The position numbers and the translations under genes are program-made. DNA of 64,000 nt, from the NCBI GenBank assembly GCA_905182525.1, contig CAJJBV010000002.1, forward strand, positions 462,279-526,278. Direction: 5' to 3'. This stretch comes from Cryomorphaceae bacterium (GTDB lineage: Bacteria > Bacteroidota > Bacteroidia > Flavobacteriales_D > Parvicellaceae). Position 1 is the stretch's first letter. Each line of letters starts with the position of its first letter. The notes under the pieces are model-generated. The model was not told the origin of the DNA, made no database searches, and was given only the letters and a program-made list of their open reading frames with translations. This document shows, in pieces, positions 42,929 through 53,084 of this stretch.

Positions 42929-44908
42929 TTGTCGAAAAAAAGTCTTCATTATGATATAATTTTTGTTGGTTGGGGAGCAAGTACTTGTATCCTAATCATT
43001 GAAATGGAAAAAAAATCCTTACTAAAAGGTAAAAAAATTCTAATTATTGAACCTAGTGATAAACTAGAAAATGATAAAACCTTTTGTTTTTGGGCCAATC
43101 GAAATGATGAAATATTTCAAAGTTTTAAATCTATTATTTCTAAAAGTTGGACAAGTATTCGAATTAATGATAACCAAAGTTCTAAAATTCATCCTATTGA
43201 ATACTTTCATGTAGACAGCATAGATTTATATGATTGGACCAGAGAAATATCCTCTAAGTTTAAAATTGAGCATAGTAAAGAAAAAGTTTTAAGTATTAAT
43301 GAATCCGAAACTTTACTAGTAAACACCAAAGAAAACAACTATTCTAGCTCTTGGATTTTTGATAGTAGACCACCTGATTTTACAAAAATATCTAATGATA
43401 ATTTTAATATATCCCAATCATTTTTTGGTTTAAAAGTAAAACTGAAAGAGACTACTCTAGATTCTAACGTTTATCATATGATGGACTTTAGGATTCCTCA
43501 AGAAAAAGCAACTCAATTTGTATATATTTTACCTTACAGCTCTACATCTGCTTTAATAGAATTAACCAGATTTGGAAAAGAAATAATTAATAATTCAGAC
43601 GCCAAAAAAGAACTGGATAGATTTATTTCTAAATACTTTGGTTCATATGAGATTTTGGATGAAGAAAAAGGAATTATTCCTATGAGTTCAAACTTGCCAG
43701 AACAGGCTTCTGTAAAAAACTGGGTAAATATAGGGACCAGAGCTGGTAACGTAAAACCAAGTACGGGATATGCTTTTAAAAACATGTACCGCCATGCACA
43801 ATTAATTTGCGAAGGAGGGAACATAAAATCAAAAAAAGTTAAACCTAACAAAAGATTTCTTTTCTATGATCAGTTGTTATTAATTATTTTAACTATTTGG
43901 CCTTTAAAAGGTAAACCTATATTCGAAAGGTTATTTGAAGTCAAATCATCCTATTTTATATTAAGATTTTTAGATGAAAAAACCTCCTTTTTTGAAGATT
44001 TATCGATGTTTTATAAACTTCAAATAGGAGTATTCATAAAATCTATATTTTATTGGATTTATTGGAAGTTTAAAAAAATTATATTTCCATTATTAATTAT
44101 AATTTATGTAATTGTTGACCATTCCTCTCCCTCTGCAGAACTTCTAAATTTATCAAGTAATAATTTGTATGTACTTACTTTAGGATTATTATTTATTGGC
44201 ATTCCCCATGGCGCATTAGATCATCTCACTGGTAGTTTAGATAATAACACCAAAATCAATGTAAAGTTTGTTTTTTACTATTTATTAATGATGATTCCTA
44301 TTTTATTAATATGGTTTTGGATACCAGTTTTAGGATTAATATTTTTTTTAATTTATTCTGCATGGCATTTTGGACAAACTGAAATTAATAATTGGGGCAT
44401 AGAATCTAACTTGATTGGTTTTTTATGGGGATGTATACTTTTTAGTTCAATATTTTTGATCCATTATACTGAGTTTTCTAATATTTTATCAATGATAGAT
44501 ATTAACATTCCAAAAACTGATTTCAATTATATTATGTTGGGTAATACTTTACTAATTCTTCCATTAATTGCTGCAGTTTCTAAAAGAAATTTAGAATGGT
44601 TTTTAATAGTTGTATTTTTATACTTGTCAAATTACGAAAGTTTACTCTTAACTTTTGGACTATATTTTATATTTCAGCATAGTAAAATAGGGTGGATGCA
44701 TCTAAAAAAAAACCTGCAAAAAACTCATTTTAATATGTTTATGAATGCTCTTCCATTTAATATTGGTGCAATATTCTTATACTTAGTTTTTATTTATTTA
44801 TTAGACTTAGAAATAAAACAATGCCTAGCTTATTTTTTTATTTTTCTTTCTGCAATAAGCTTTCCCCACGTTATTTGCATGCATTTATTTTATAAATACA
44901 AAACTTAG
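42929..44908 (+). CDS. Fused lycopene beta-cyclase - Blh beta-carotene 15,15'-dioxygenase
   Basis: 659 aa. Residues 1 to about 385 are a flavoprotein lycopene cyclase of the CrtY/CrtL family: nucleotide-binding YDIIFVGWGASTC, then EPSDKLENDKTFCFWAN and the conserved STGYAFKN. From about residue 385 follow membrane segments with the Brp/Blh motifs GIPHGALDH (424-432), AWHFGQTE (W at 479), FQHSKIGWMHL (582-592) and FPHVICMH (645-652), which hold the iron-binding His. One chain would thus close lycopene to beta-carotene and cut it to retinal. The start must be TTG at 42929 (or ATT just before), because TAA stands at 42923-42925. No rhodopsin or other crt gene is in the window. Unbroken. Confidence 0.9.
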   Translation: MSKKSLHYDIIFVGWGASTCILIIEMEKKSLLKGKKILIIEPSDKLENDKTFCFWANRNDEIFQSFKSIISKSWTSIRINDNQSSKIHPIEYFHVDSIDLYDWTREISSKFKIEHSKEKVLSINESETLLVNTKENNYSSSWIFDSRPPDFTKISNDNFNISQSFFGLKVKLKETTLDSNVYHMMDFRIPQEKATQFVYILPYSSTSALIELTRFGKEIINNSDAKKELDRFISKYFGSYEILDEEKGIIPMSSNLPEQASVKNWVNIGTRAGNVKPSTGYAFKNMYRHAQLICEGGNIKSKKVKPNKRFLFYDQLLLIILTIWPLKGKPIFERLFEVKSSYFILRFLDEKTSFFEDLSMFYKLQIGVFIKSIFYWIYWKFKKIIFPLLIIIYVIVDHSSPSAELLNLSSNNLYVLTLGLLFIGIPHGALDHLTGSLDNNTKINVKFVFYYLLMMIPILLIWFWIPVLGLIFFLIYSAWHFGQTEINNWGIESNLIGFLWGCILFSSIFLIHYTEFSNILSMIDINIPKTDFNYIMLGNTLLILPLIAAVSKRNLEWFLIVVFLYLSNYESLLLTFGLYFIFQHSKIGWMHLKKNLQKTHFNMFMNALPFNIGAIFLYLVFIYLLDLEIKQCLAYFFIFLSAISFPHVICMHLFYKYKT

Positions 44909-44916
44909 ATTTAATA

Positions 44917-45471
44917 CTAAATATATCGTTTGTCTAATGAAAATTGTTTCGGATTTTTAGGAGTTTTTGTTTTGTAAAAATCCATGATTTTTCTCATATC
45001 TTTTTCTTTATTTTCACTTGGATAAATTGGGCCTCCAATTCCAGCAGTTTTCGTCTTATAATCTAAGTAGCCAAGACAAATTGGTAAATCATTGTATTTT
45101 GCCAAATGATAAAATCCACTTTTCCATTTTTCTCTTAAAGATCTTGTAGCTTCAGGAGTGATTCCCATAGCAAAATCATCATTATTTTTAAATAAATCAG
45201 CCATTTTTTGAATATTTCCACTCTTTCCTCTATTTTTTGTATCAATTGGTAATCCTCCAAGTGGTTTTATTATTAAATTAAAAGGAAATCGAAACCACTC
45301 TTTTTTAATAGTAAATTTATAAGGAACCTTTAGTATTTTAAAAAGAAATAATACATAAAATAAATCCCAATTTGAAGTATGTGGCGCACCAATTAAAACA
45401 CATCTCTTATATTCTTTTGGAATGTTTTCATCTATTCTCCAACCAATAATTTTAAATAGAAATTTGTACAT
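44917..45471 (-). CDS. PlsC-type 1-acylglycerol-phosphate acyltransferase family protein
   Basis: 184 aa. The HxxxxD catalytic motif is IGAPHTSNWDLFY, followed by KKEWFRFPF, LGGLPIDTKNRG and ITPEATRS. Short form without a long N-terminal membrane region; the family includes phospholipid and other acyltransferases. It is 4 bases after the DUF819 gene. Specific acceptor unknown. Confidence 0.85.
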   Translation of the reverse strand: MYKFLFKIIGWRIDENIPKEYKRCVLIGAPHTSNWDLFYVLFLFKILKVPYKFTIKKEWFRFPFNLIIKPLGGLPIDTKNRGKSGNIQKMADLFKNNDDFAMGITPEATRSLREKWKSGFYHLAKYNDLPICLGYLDYKTKTAGIGGPIYPSENKEKDMRKIMDFYKTKTPKNPKQFSLDKRYI

Positions 45472-45475
45472 AATT

Positions 45476-46783
45476 TTAGTAACTAACAGTTTCCATTAAA
45501 ATTGTACAAATTATTGCACCCACTGTTCCAACTGCATATCCTACAACAGCCAACAAAACACCCACTGTTGCTAATGATGGATGAAATGCAGAAGCTACTA
45601 TAGGGGCCGATGCTGCTCCACCTACATTTGCCTGGCTGCCAACAGCGAGAAAAAAGTAAGGTGCTTTGATCAGTTTAGCAACAATAATTAATAGTAATGC
45701 ATGAATACTCATCCAAACAATTCCTATCGTAATTAAACCCATGTTATCAAAAATCATTTTTAAGTCCATTTTCATTCCAATTGTTGCAACAAGAATATAA
45801 ATAAATACACTTCCAAATTTACTTGCACCAGCACCTTCATAATTTTTAGCTTTTGTAAATGAAAGACCAATAGAAACAATTGTAGCAATACTTATAATCC
45901 AGAAAAATTTAGATTCAAGAAATGTGAAAATATTACGAGTACTGGCTGAGTGAATATTTGATACAAAATCTTCAAAAAAAGAGCTTAATATTCCCGAACA
46001 AAGGTGGGCAAAACTAACCGTTCCAAACCCAATAGACATAATGATCATAATATCTGTAAGAGATGGTGTTCTTTTAATACTTTGTGAAAATTTAGATACT
46101 TTTTCTTTTAATTTTTCTATAGAGGAATTGTCAGCTTTTAACCATTTATTTATTTTATCTGATTTACCTATTCCAATTAATATAATTGACATCCATATAT
46201 TGGCAACTACAATATCTACAAAGACCATTCCTCCGTATAGTTTTTGGTTATAGCCATAAATTTCTAGCATAGCTGTTTGGTTGGCTCCTCCACCAATCCA
46301 ACTTCCCGCAAGAGTAGATAATCCTCTCCAAACAGCGTCGGGACCAGCGCCCCCAACAGTTTCAGGTGAAATTGCAGAAATCAATAAAATAGCTATTGGT
46401 CCTCCAATAATTATTCCTATTGTACCAGTAAAAAACATAGCTAGAGCTTTCCATCCAAGTCCAAAAACTGCTTTTAAATCAATGCTTAATGTCATTAAAA
46501 CTAAAGCTGCAGGAAGTAAATATCTGCTGGCTACAAAATAAAGTTTGGAACTATGTAAAATTGTTTCTCCAGAGCTATTTATTGTTGTCCACTCAGGTGA
46601 AATAACTCCAGCTGTAGTTAAAATAGCTGGAATTAAATAAGCCATAAACAAGCCAGGAACTATTTTATAAAATTTTTGCCAGAATCCATTAGTTAATGAT
46701 TCTGTATAAAAAACAAAACCTAATGACAGCATTAATAAACCAAAAACTATTGCATCGTCTGTAAATAAAATAACATTCTCCAT
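45476..46783 (-). CDS. DUF819 family membrane protein
   Basis: 435 aa with about ten to eleven membrane spans. WRGLSTLAGSWIGGGANQTAM and the C-terminal GSQANVGGAASAPIVASAFHPSLATVGVLLAVVGYA are typical of DUF819, which resembles secondary transporters. The transported compound is unknown. It is followed by the acyltransferase after 4 bases and preceded by the DUF349 gene. Confidence 0.88.
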   Translation of the reverse strand: MENVILFTDDAIVFGLLMLSLGFVFYTESLTNGFWQKFYKIVPGLFMAYLIPAILTTAGVISPEWTTINSSGETILHSSKLYFVASRYLLPAALVLMTLSIDLKAVFGLGWKALAMFFTGTIGIIIGGPIAILLISAISPETVGGAGPDAVWRGLSTLAGSWIGGGANQTAMLEIYGYNQKLYGGMVFVDIVVANIWMSIILIGIGKSDKINKWLKADNSSIEKLKEKVSKFSQSIKRTPSLTDIMIIMSIGFGTVSFAHLCSGILSSFFEDFVSNIHSASTRNIFTFLESKFFWIISIATIVSIGLSFTKAKNYEGAGASKFGSVFIYILVATIGMKMDLKMIFDNMGLITIGIVWMSIHALLLIIVAKLIKAPYFFLAVGSQANVGGAASAPIVASAFHPSLATVGVLLAVVGYAVGTVGAIICTILMETVSY

Positions 46784-46812
46784 ATATAAATACTAGATGT
46801 TGAAATATAGAA

Positions 46813-48498
46813 TTATTTTTGATTATACGCTTCAGATAATTTTTTTAATTCATCTCTCCAATTAGAAATTTTTAATTTGTGATTTTCAATTTTTAATTGA
46901 AAATCATCAAGCATTTTACCTTTAGCATTTGAAAAGAACCCTAAATTATTTTCAAGCTGGGTAGCTTCTTTAAGAGAAGTATTAATTAATTTATTGAGTC
47001 TATTTTTCTCATTAATGAAAGTTTTCTCAGGGTCGGATGAATGACTTAGTAAAGAAGACTTTACTGCTCTCATAATTTTATGTTTTTCTTCACTTGTGAA
47101 GCTTTGCTTACTTGTTAAATTCTGAATTGTTTCTTCAAAATTTCTTATTATTTCATCTGAACTTTTTCTCGGAACTTCACCAATTTTTTGAAATTCATCA
47201 ACCAATCCCATAATCTCAGAAAAGCTTGATTTGTTTATTTTTTAAATTTATCAATTATAGTTTTTTTGGCAATTAAGTTTTCCTTTTCTGCTGAAATATT
47301 AGCAATTCTAGTCTGGTTTTTAACTTCAAAAAATGAATCGCATTGATGTCTAAATTTTTTCCATAGTTTTTGCTCTGCAAATCTTCCAGCGTTACCAATT
47401 TCTTTCCACTTTATTTGAAGTTTTTTAATAAGTACTGGATTACTATCATTTTGAATATTTTCAACATATTTTTGTGCAGTTTCAATCAATTTAATTTTAG
47501 ATTCATAATTTTCTTTGTTGTTATTTTTTTCAACATTTATAAATTCTTTTCGTTCATTAAAAAAAATATCTAAGTAGGATCTAAACTCTTTCCAGATTTT
47601 CTCATTTTCAGTTTTTGGAACAGGTCCAATTTTTTTCCATTGTTCTTGTAGTTCTTTAAATTGATTTGATAGTATGTCCCATTCCTTAGCCGTTTTAGAT
47701 TCTTTTTCAGAAAGTAATTTAACTTCTTCAATTAGTCTTTTTTTGTTTTCTAAATTCTCTTTGAGATTTGATTTTAGTTTACTATAAAATGCGTTAATTT
47801 TTTTTTGGATTATATGTACTTCAGACCAGTATTTTTTCTTAAGATCATCCCAATGTTCTTTAAAAGTTGGGCCAATTTCTTCCCATTTGTTTTGTAGAAT
47901 TTTTAATTCCACTTGAAGTTTGTTAAAATCTTTAATAAAATCTAAATTTTTAAGTTCATGTATGACCTGGTTTTTTAATGAAAAATTCCTTTTCAAATCA
48001 TTTTCTTTTAATTCTTTATATATATTAAAGTTGTAATTAAATGATTCGTTTAGTTTACTGAATTTTTTTTGTAATAAATGTTCAGATTTTGGGGATACAG
48101 CTTCAATTTTATTCCACTCAGTTCTTATTTCTTTTATTCCCCTCGCTAAATCTCCAAGCTCTTCATTTTTTGTGATTAAGAATTCAAATTTTTTGAGAAT
48201 ATCTTCTTTTGATTGAATTTTAATTTTCTCTTTTTTAGCTTTTTTTTCCTTTGATTTTTGTTTTTTCTTTTTTATAATTATCAATGGCTTCTAAAATTAA
48301 AATGTTCTCTTCTAATTTATCTGGTCTTAATGTTTCGTCTTTTTTCGTTTCGTCTTTTTCGGAGTGTTCTAATAGTTCCTTTTGAAAAACGACATCAAAT
48401 ATTTTTATTTGATGTTCTGCTTCTTTTATAGCAAGTTCATTATCAGCACCGATAAAGCTTTTTATACTTTTTAGTACATTATCTTTATTTAAATCCAT
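46813..48498 (-). CDS. DUF349-repeat coiled-coil protein (two frameshifts)
   Basis: About 560 codons read across two frame breaks, one in a lysine-rich, homopolymer-rich stretch near 48265 and one near 47225. Repeated DUF349 modules, recognisable by W(N/E/K)(K/E)I(G/E) motifs (for example EWNKIEAVSPKSEH, KWEEIGPTFKEHWDD, QWKKIGPVPKTENEKIWKEF, KWKEIGNAGRFAEQKLWKKFR), with long charged helices. Function unknown; Bacteroidota commonly carry one such gene. The C-terminal part (46813-47211) continues the same pattern. An ATG at 48498 begins it. Confidence 0.83.
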
Positions 48499-48658
48499 TT
48501 TTAAAATTTGAGTGATATATTTTTAGAGGAAACTCACGATTTTATTGCCAATTTAAAAGTTTTCTTTTTATTACAAAATAAATGTTCAATTTGATTTTTA
48601 TAAAAAAAGGTTTATGAATTAATCATGAAATTTGGTTTTAATTATTTTTAGTGAATTT

Positions 48659-48979
48659 TCAACCACAATTAACGCATTTAAGAACTTCTGGAATAAGTAA
48701 TATTCTTTTGAAGTTAATTGGGTTTTTACATTTTATACAAATTCCAAAATCAGAACTATTAATTCTTGATATACTAATCTTTAGATTTTGTAATTTTTCT
48801 TCTGAATTTCTTAGCATTCTATCATTAATACTTTTATTATTAATAGCATCCATTCTACTTATTCTTCCTATCGAGTTTTCAGGCTCTATTGGCTTTGCCA
48901 ATTGGCGAAGTTCATCTATTTCGATTGTTAAGCTTTTTATTTTTTTGGAGATAATATTTTGAATTTGACTTTTATCCAA
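48659..48979 (-). CDS. TraR/DksA-type zinc-finger protein
   Basis: 106 aa. Coiled-coil N-terminal half, then a C4 zinc finger, CIKC...CVNC, at the end, with GICIKCKNPINFKRILLIPE in between, typical of DksA-like RNA polymerase-binding regulators. The start overlaps the end of the RlmL-like gene by 8 bases. Confidence 0.87.
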   Translation of the reverse strand: MDKSQIQNIISKKIKSLTIEIDELRQLAKPIEPENSIGRISRMDAINNKSINDRMLRNSEEKLQNLKISISRINSSDFGICIKCKNPINFKRILLIPEVLKCVNCG

Positions 48980-50123
48980 TTTTATTGCCCTTTATTTTTT
49001 TACTTCCTTTATATAATGGAATATGAACTAATTTAGTTTCAATAGGGCCATTAAATAGTTTTATCTTTCTAATTGGTCTTAGTCCAATATGTTTTAAGCC
49101 TTCTAAATCACCACTTAATATCCAAGCATCAGAACCACTCCATGAATGTTTTAGTCTTGTGCCAATTTTCTCGTAAAACATATGATTTTTTTCTTGAGCT
49201 ATTCTCATATTGTAAGGTGGATTAAGAATTAAAAATGCGTTCTCAACGGGTGGTTCTAAATCAAAAAAATCTTTAAATGTTATTTTACAATCATTATTTG
49301 GATCAATATTATTAATGTTATTTCTTGTAGCTATAATCATTTCATTTAAATTATCATAACCCATCAATACTGGTTTATTTTCATTCTTTTTTTCATTAGC
49401 TTTATTTTTTATGGTTGTCCACAAAGCATGATCGTAATTTTTATGTTTTGTAAAACCAAAGTTTTTTCTTTCTATAGATGGCGGGATGTTTTTTGCAATC
49501 ATTAAAGCTTCACATAAAAATGTCCCTGACCCGCACATTGGGTCTATTAAAGGTCTTTTGAAATCCCATCCACTAAACTTTATAATTCCTGCAGCAAGTA
49601 CTTCATTTAGTGGAGCAACACCAGTCATCTTTCTGTAACCTCTTTTGAATAATGGATCACCCGATGTGTTCCAAAGTAAATTTACTTGGTCGTGGGAAAT
49701 TCTAACTAAAAATTTGTGATCAGGATTATCTCTTTCTACACTTGGTCTTTTTCCATATTTTTTATTGAACTGATCCGCTATAGCATCTTTAATTTTTAAT
49801 GATGCATATTTAGAGTGATTGAAAAAAGGAGAATTTACAACACTGCTAATTGAAAAGGTTTCATGAATAGAAAATTCATTGTCCCATATGAATTCGTAAG
49901 CACCATTGTAAAGTTCGTCTTCATTACTTGCTTTGTAATTATGTAATTCAACTAAAACTTCTAAAGCTAGTCTACACCATAAATTCAAAGAATATATGAT
50001 CTCTAAATCACCATCTAAATAAACAGCTCTTTTACCAATTTCAGCTTTGACATTAGTAATCTGAAAAATCTCATCTGCAAGTATTTCTTCAAATCCCGCA
50101 AAAGTTCTAACCACAATTTTCAT
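48972..50123 (-). CDS. RlmL-type THUMP-domain RNA methyltransferase
   Basis: 383 aa. N-terminal ferredoxin-like/THUMP region, DPMCGSGTFLCEALMIA (SAM-binding motif) and catalytic LILNPPYNMRI. This is the short, single-methylase form of the family that makes m2G in 23S rRNA (RlmL, N-terminal half). It overlaps the preceding membrane-protein gene by 4 bases and DksA-like by 8, so the three genes form one transcript. Confidence 0.9.
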   Translation of the reverse strand: MKIVVRTFAGFEEILADEIFQITNVKAEIGKRAVYLDGDLEIIYSLNLWCRLALEVLVELHNYKASNEDELYNGAYEFIWDNEFSIHETFSISSVVNSPFFNHSKYASLKIKDAIADQFNKKYGKRPSVERDNPDHKFLVRISHDQVNLLWNTSGDPLFKRGYRKMTGVAPLNEVLAAGIIKFSGWDFKRPLIDPMCGSGTFLCEALMIAKNIPPSIERKNFGFTKHKNYDHALWTTIKNKANEKKNENKPVLMGYDNLNEMIIATRNNINNIDPNNDCKITFKDFFDLEPPVENAFLILNPPYNMRIAQEKNHMFYEKIGTRLKHSWSGSDAWILSGDLEGLKHIGLRPIRKIKLFNGPIETKLVHIPLYKGSKKIKGNKIG

Positions 50124-50674
50124 AAATTATTTTCTTTATCATCTATTTCTTCAAAATCTACGTAGATATCATTCTCTATTTTAGATTTTTCAGTTTTATC
50201 ATTCATTTCTTGAAAAGGATTTTTAACATCCTTTTTTAACGAATCAGCATCATTTTCTTTGTTTTTAAATCCAGTAACTTTAAAAAACATCTGCTTAATT
50301 GTTGAAATTCCTTTCTGAAATGTTGAAATCATAAAAAATAGGCCAAAGACTCCAAATATTCCCTTAAGTAATGGGGCTTGGTATAGTCCTTGAATGGTAT
50401 TATTAAACCAAATATTCAAGGGGTTTAGTGTCATTATTTCTCCAAAAATTGGAAATCCAACACTAGCTGTATAAATAATAATTGAAATACCTGCTATATG
50501 GTTTTCATATTTTAGTTTTTCTAGGTAAGATTTGTTGTGTTTAAATTTAGAATTAAATCCTATACTTGAAATTAAACTTAACATAGATTTTTTTTTATTT
50601 AATTTACCAGCCAAGTAAAGAGATAATATAAAACCACCAAGTAAATAAGTAATATTTGATTGATAACTACTCAT
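50120..50674 (-). CDS. Membrane protein of unknown function
   Basis: 184 aa with an N-terminal hydrophobic span (ITYLLGGFILSLYLAG), two more spans (around residues 62-82 and 102-118) and an acidic, lysine-rich cytoplasmic tail. I do not recognise a family. The reading frame is open upstream of its ATG into the region of the 63-residue ORF at 50691-50882, so it may be the second half of a single frameshifted gene. It overlaps the RlmL-like gene. Confidence 0.65.
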   Translation of the reverse strand: MSSYQSNITYLLGGFILSLYLAGKLNKKKSMLSLISSIGFNSKFKHNKSYLEKLKYENHIAGISIIIYTASVGFPIFGEIMTLNPLNIWFNNTIQGLYQAPLLKGIFGVFGLFFMISTFQKGISTIKQMFFKVTGFKNKENDADSLKKDVKNPFQEMNDKTEKSKIENDIYVDFEEIDDKENNL

Positions 50675-50690
50675 TGTACTTTCTTGAATA

Positions 50691-50882
50691 CTATTTAGTT
50701 GTATTTGTATAAATTAAGTTGCTTAAAAGAAAATATTTTACCCCACATAATATATAATTTATAGGCTTGCTTGGTTTAAGTCCAGTCAATAAAATTTCAG
50801 GAAGTTTGACTAAAATCCCCCAAACTAAATTGAAAATAACTATTACTATGCTTAAATTAAATAGATGCTCTAAAAAAATCAT
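50691..50882 (-). CDS. Small hydrophobic protein, possibly N-terminal part of the next gene
   Basis: 63 aa, mostly hydrophobic (LFNLSIVIVIFNLVWGILVKLPEILL, shown only in part: NLSIVIVIFNLVWGILV, with PEILL following). It stops at 50691, 17 bases ahead of the next start, and the next frame is open back into this region. A one-base error near 50695 would join both into about 250 aa. A candidate minus-strand -7 box (TATATTTG, 50895-50888) lies very near the start. Confidence 0.5.
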   Translation of the reverse strand: MIFLEHLFNLSIVIVIFNLVWGILVKLPEILLTGLKPSKPINYILCGVKYFLLSNLIYTNTTK

Positions 50883-50969
50883 ATTTACAAATATAGTTTA
50901 AAGGTTAATATTTGATTAAATAACTAAGTTTTTTACAAATCCAGTTATATTAGTTGAAAATTCTTAATT

Positions 50970-53084
50970 ATGAATCTTAAAATAATTTTTTTCTTATTCT
51001 TTTTATGTGCAAAAGGATTATTGGTATTTGGTCATCAAGGAATGTGGATTCCTTCACTTTTAAAAGTTATTGAAGGTGAAATGCAAAGTAATGGGTTAGA
51101 GCTTTCAGCTGAAGATATTTATAGTATTAATCACTCAAGTTTAAAAGATGCAATAGTGCATTTTGGAGGGGGATGTACTGCTGAAGTGGTAAGTAAACAA
51201 GGTTTAATTTTAACTAACCATCATTGTGGTTACAGTCAAATTCAACAACATAGTTCTTTGGAAAACAATTATTTGAAGGATGGGTTTTGGGCAATGTCAA
51301 AAAGTCAAGAACTTACAAACCCTGGCCTTACAGCTACTTTTATTGTAAGTATTAAAGATGTAACATCAGAAGTCTTTAAAGATATTTCAGATCTAAATTT
51401 GGAAGATTCAAAAATAATTATTGCTAAAAATATTTCAAGAATACAAAAACAAGCTGGAAATCAACTCAATTACAAATACATAGTTAAGCCTTTTTACTAT
51501 GGGAATAAATATTATTTAATCACTTCTAAAACCTACAAGGATGTAAGATTAGTAGGTGCTCCACCTAGTTCTATGGGTAAGTTTGGTGGAGATACTGATA
51601 ATTGGATTTGGCCTAGACATACCTGTGACTTTTCAGTTTTTAGAATATATTCTAATACTAAAAATGAACCCTCTGAAATTTCAAATGAAAATATACCCTA
51701 TCAGCCAGAAGTTGCGCTAGATATTAAAATTAGTGGTATTAAGGAGAATGATTTCAGTATGGTATTCGGTTTTCCCGGTAAAACAGAACAATACATTACT
51801 TCAAATGCAGTAAATAATTATTTAAATAAGATTTTACCAGCAAGAATTGAAATGCGAAAAAATAGTTTGAAACATATCGATTTAGCTATGGATTTAAATG
51901 AATCAAATTACATAAAGTATGCTTCCAAACAATCTAGAGTTAGTAATGCTTACAAGAAATGGATTGGTCAAGATTTAGGATTAAGAAAAAAGAAGGCCAT
52001 TGAGAAAAAACAAATAGAAGAACAAATTTGGAAAAGAAAAAACACTTCAAATAATGAACTTTTAAATAAGTTGTTTGTTCTTGAAAATAACAAAATAAAA
52101 TATCAACTAGCCTACAGTCTATTTATTGAACTTTGGTATTATGGGCCGGAAATTATTCGTTTCTCAAATGGGTTTGAAAAGTTAAAATCTGTGGATGATT
52201 TTAGTAAAGAGATTAAGAAAAAACAAAAAAATATCGCTGGCTATTTTAAAAATTATGATGTTAATGTAGATGAAAATATTTTCAAATCGTTACTCCCTAT
52301 TTATTTAAAACATTTAAATGATAATTTAGAATCAGAATCTTTAAATGATATAATTAGTGAATTCAGTAATACAGATCATTTTGTAGAGAATTTATACAAT
52401 AAAAGTCATTTAACAACCTTAGAAGATTCCAAAAATATATTACAACTAAGTCATAAAAAGTACTTGAAGTTTTTACAAAAAGACCCTGCTATTAAATTTT
52501 CAAAAGAATTATACAGGCATTTTACGGACATTATATTGCCTAAATACAGGGGCTTTGAACAAGAACATCAACTTTTGATGAAAAAGTATTTAAAAAGTTT
52601 GATGGAAAGTGATACAAACAAAGTGTTTTTTGCAGATGCTAATTCAACTATGCGTCTTAGCTATGGAAAGGTAGAAGGTTCAATGCCCAGAGACGGGATG
52701 TCTTACAGGTGGTTTACAACTATTGATGGGATTATTGATAAATTTAATACTGGTAATTCAGATTTTAAAATACCAACTAGATTACAAGATTTATACGACC
52801 AAAAAAATTATGGTAAATATGGCTCTAACGGGACATTAAACATTTGTTTTTTGGGCTCTAATCACACAACTGGGGGTAATTCTGGAAGCCCAGCATTAGA
52901 CTCTAAAGGAAGATTAGTAGGCATTAATTTCGACAGGACTTGGGAGAGTACTATGAGCGATATTTTATTTGATGAGGATATTTGTAGAAATATAATGGTT
53001 GATATAAGATATGTATTATGGGTAATTGATATTTATGCTGATGCAGGTCACTTAGTTGATGAAATGAATTTAGTAACGGACTAA
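50970..53084 (+). CDS. S46 family dipeptidyl peptidase (DPP7/DPP11-like)
   Basis: 704 aa with a signal peptide. Chymotrypsin-like fold with a helical insert. GLILTNHHCGYS carries His85, RHTCDFSVFRIY carries Asp220 and GGNSGSPALDSKG carries Ser638, the expected S46 triad. GINFDRTWESTMSDI and the end ADAGHLVDEMN look more DPP7-like than DPP11-like, but specificity is not certain. It removes N-terminal dipeptides in the periplasm. Its stop touches the stop of convergent paaG. Confidence 0.93.
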   Translation: MNLKIIFFLFFLCAKGLLVFGHQGMWIPSLLKVIEGEMQSNGLELSAEDIYSINHSSLKDAIVHFGGGCTAEVVSKQGLILTNHHCGYSQIQQHSSLENNYLKDGFWAMSKSQELTNPGLTATFIVSIKDVTSEVFKDISDLNLEDSKIIIAKNISRIQKQAGNQLNYKYIVKPFYYGNKYYLITSKTYKDVRLVGAPPSSMGKFGGDTDNWIWPRHTCDFSVFRIYSNTKNEPSEISNENIPYQPEVALDIKISGIKENDFSMVFGFPGKTEQYITSNAVNNYLNKILPARIEMRKNSLKHIDLAMDLNESNYIKYASKQSRVSNAYKKWIGQDLGLRKKKAIEKKQIEEQIWKRKNTSNNELLNKLFVLENNKIKYQLAYSLFIELWYYGPEIIRFSNGFEKLKSVDDFSKEIKKKQKNIAGYFKNYDVNVDENIFKSLLPIYLKHLNDNLESESLNDIISEFSNTDHFVENLYNKSHLTTLEDSKNILQLSHKKYLKFLQKDPAIKFSKELYRHFTDIILPKYRGFEQEHQLLMKKYLKSLMESDTNKVFFADANSTMRLSYGKVEGSMPRDGMSYRWFTTIDGIIDKFNTGNSDFKIPTRLQDLYDQKNYGKYGSNGTLNICFLGSNHTTGGNSGSPALDSKGRLVGINFDRTWESTMSDILFDEDICRNIMVDIRYVLWVIDIYADAGHLVDEMNLVTD

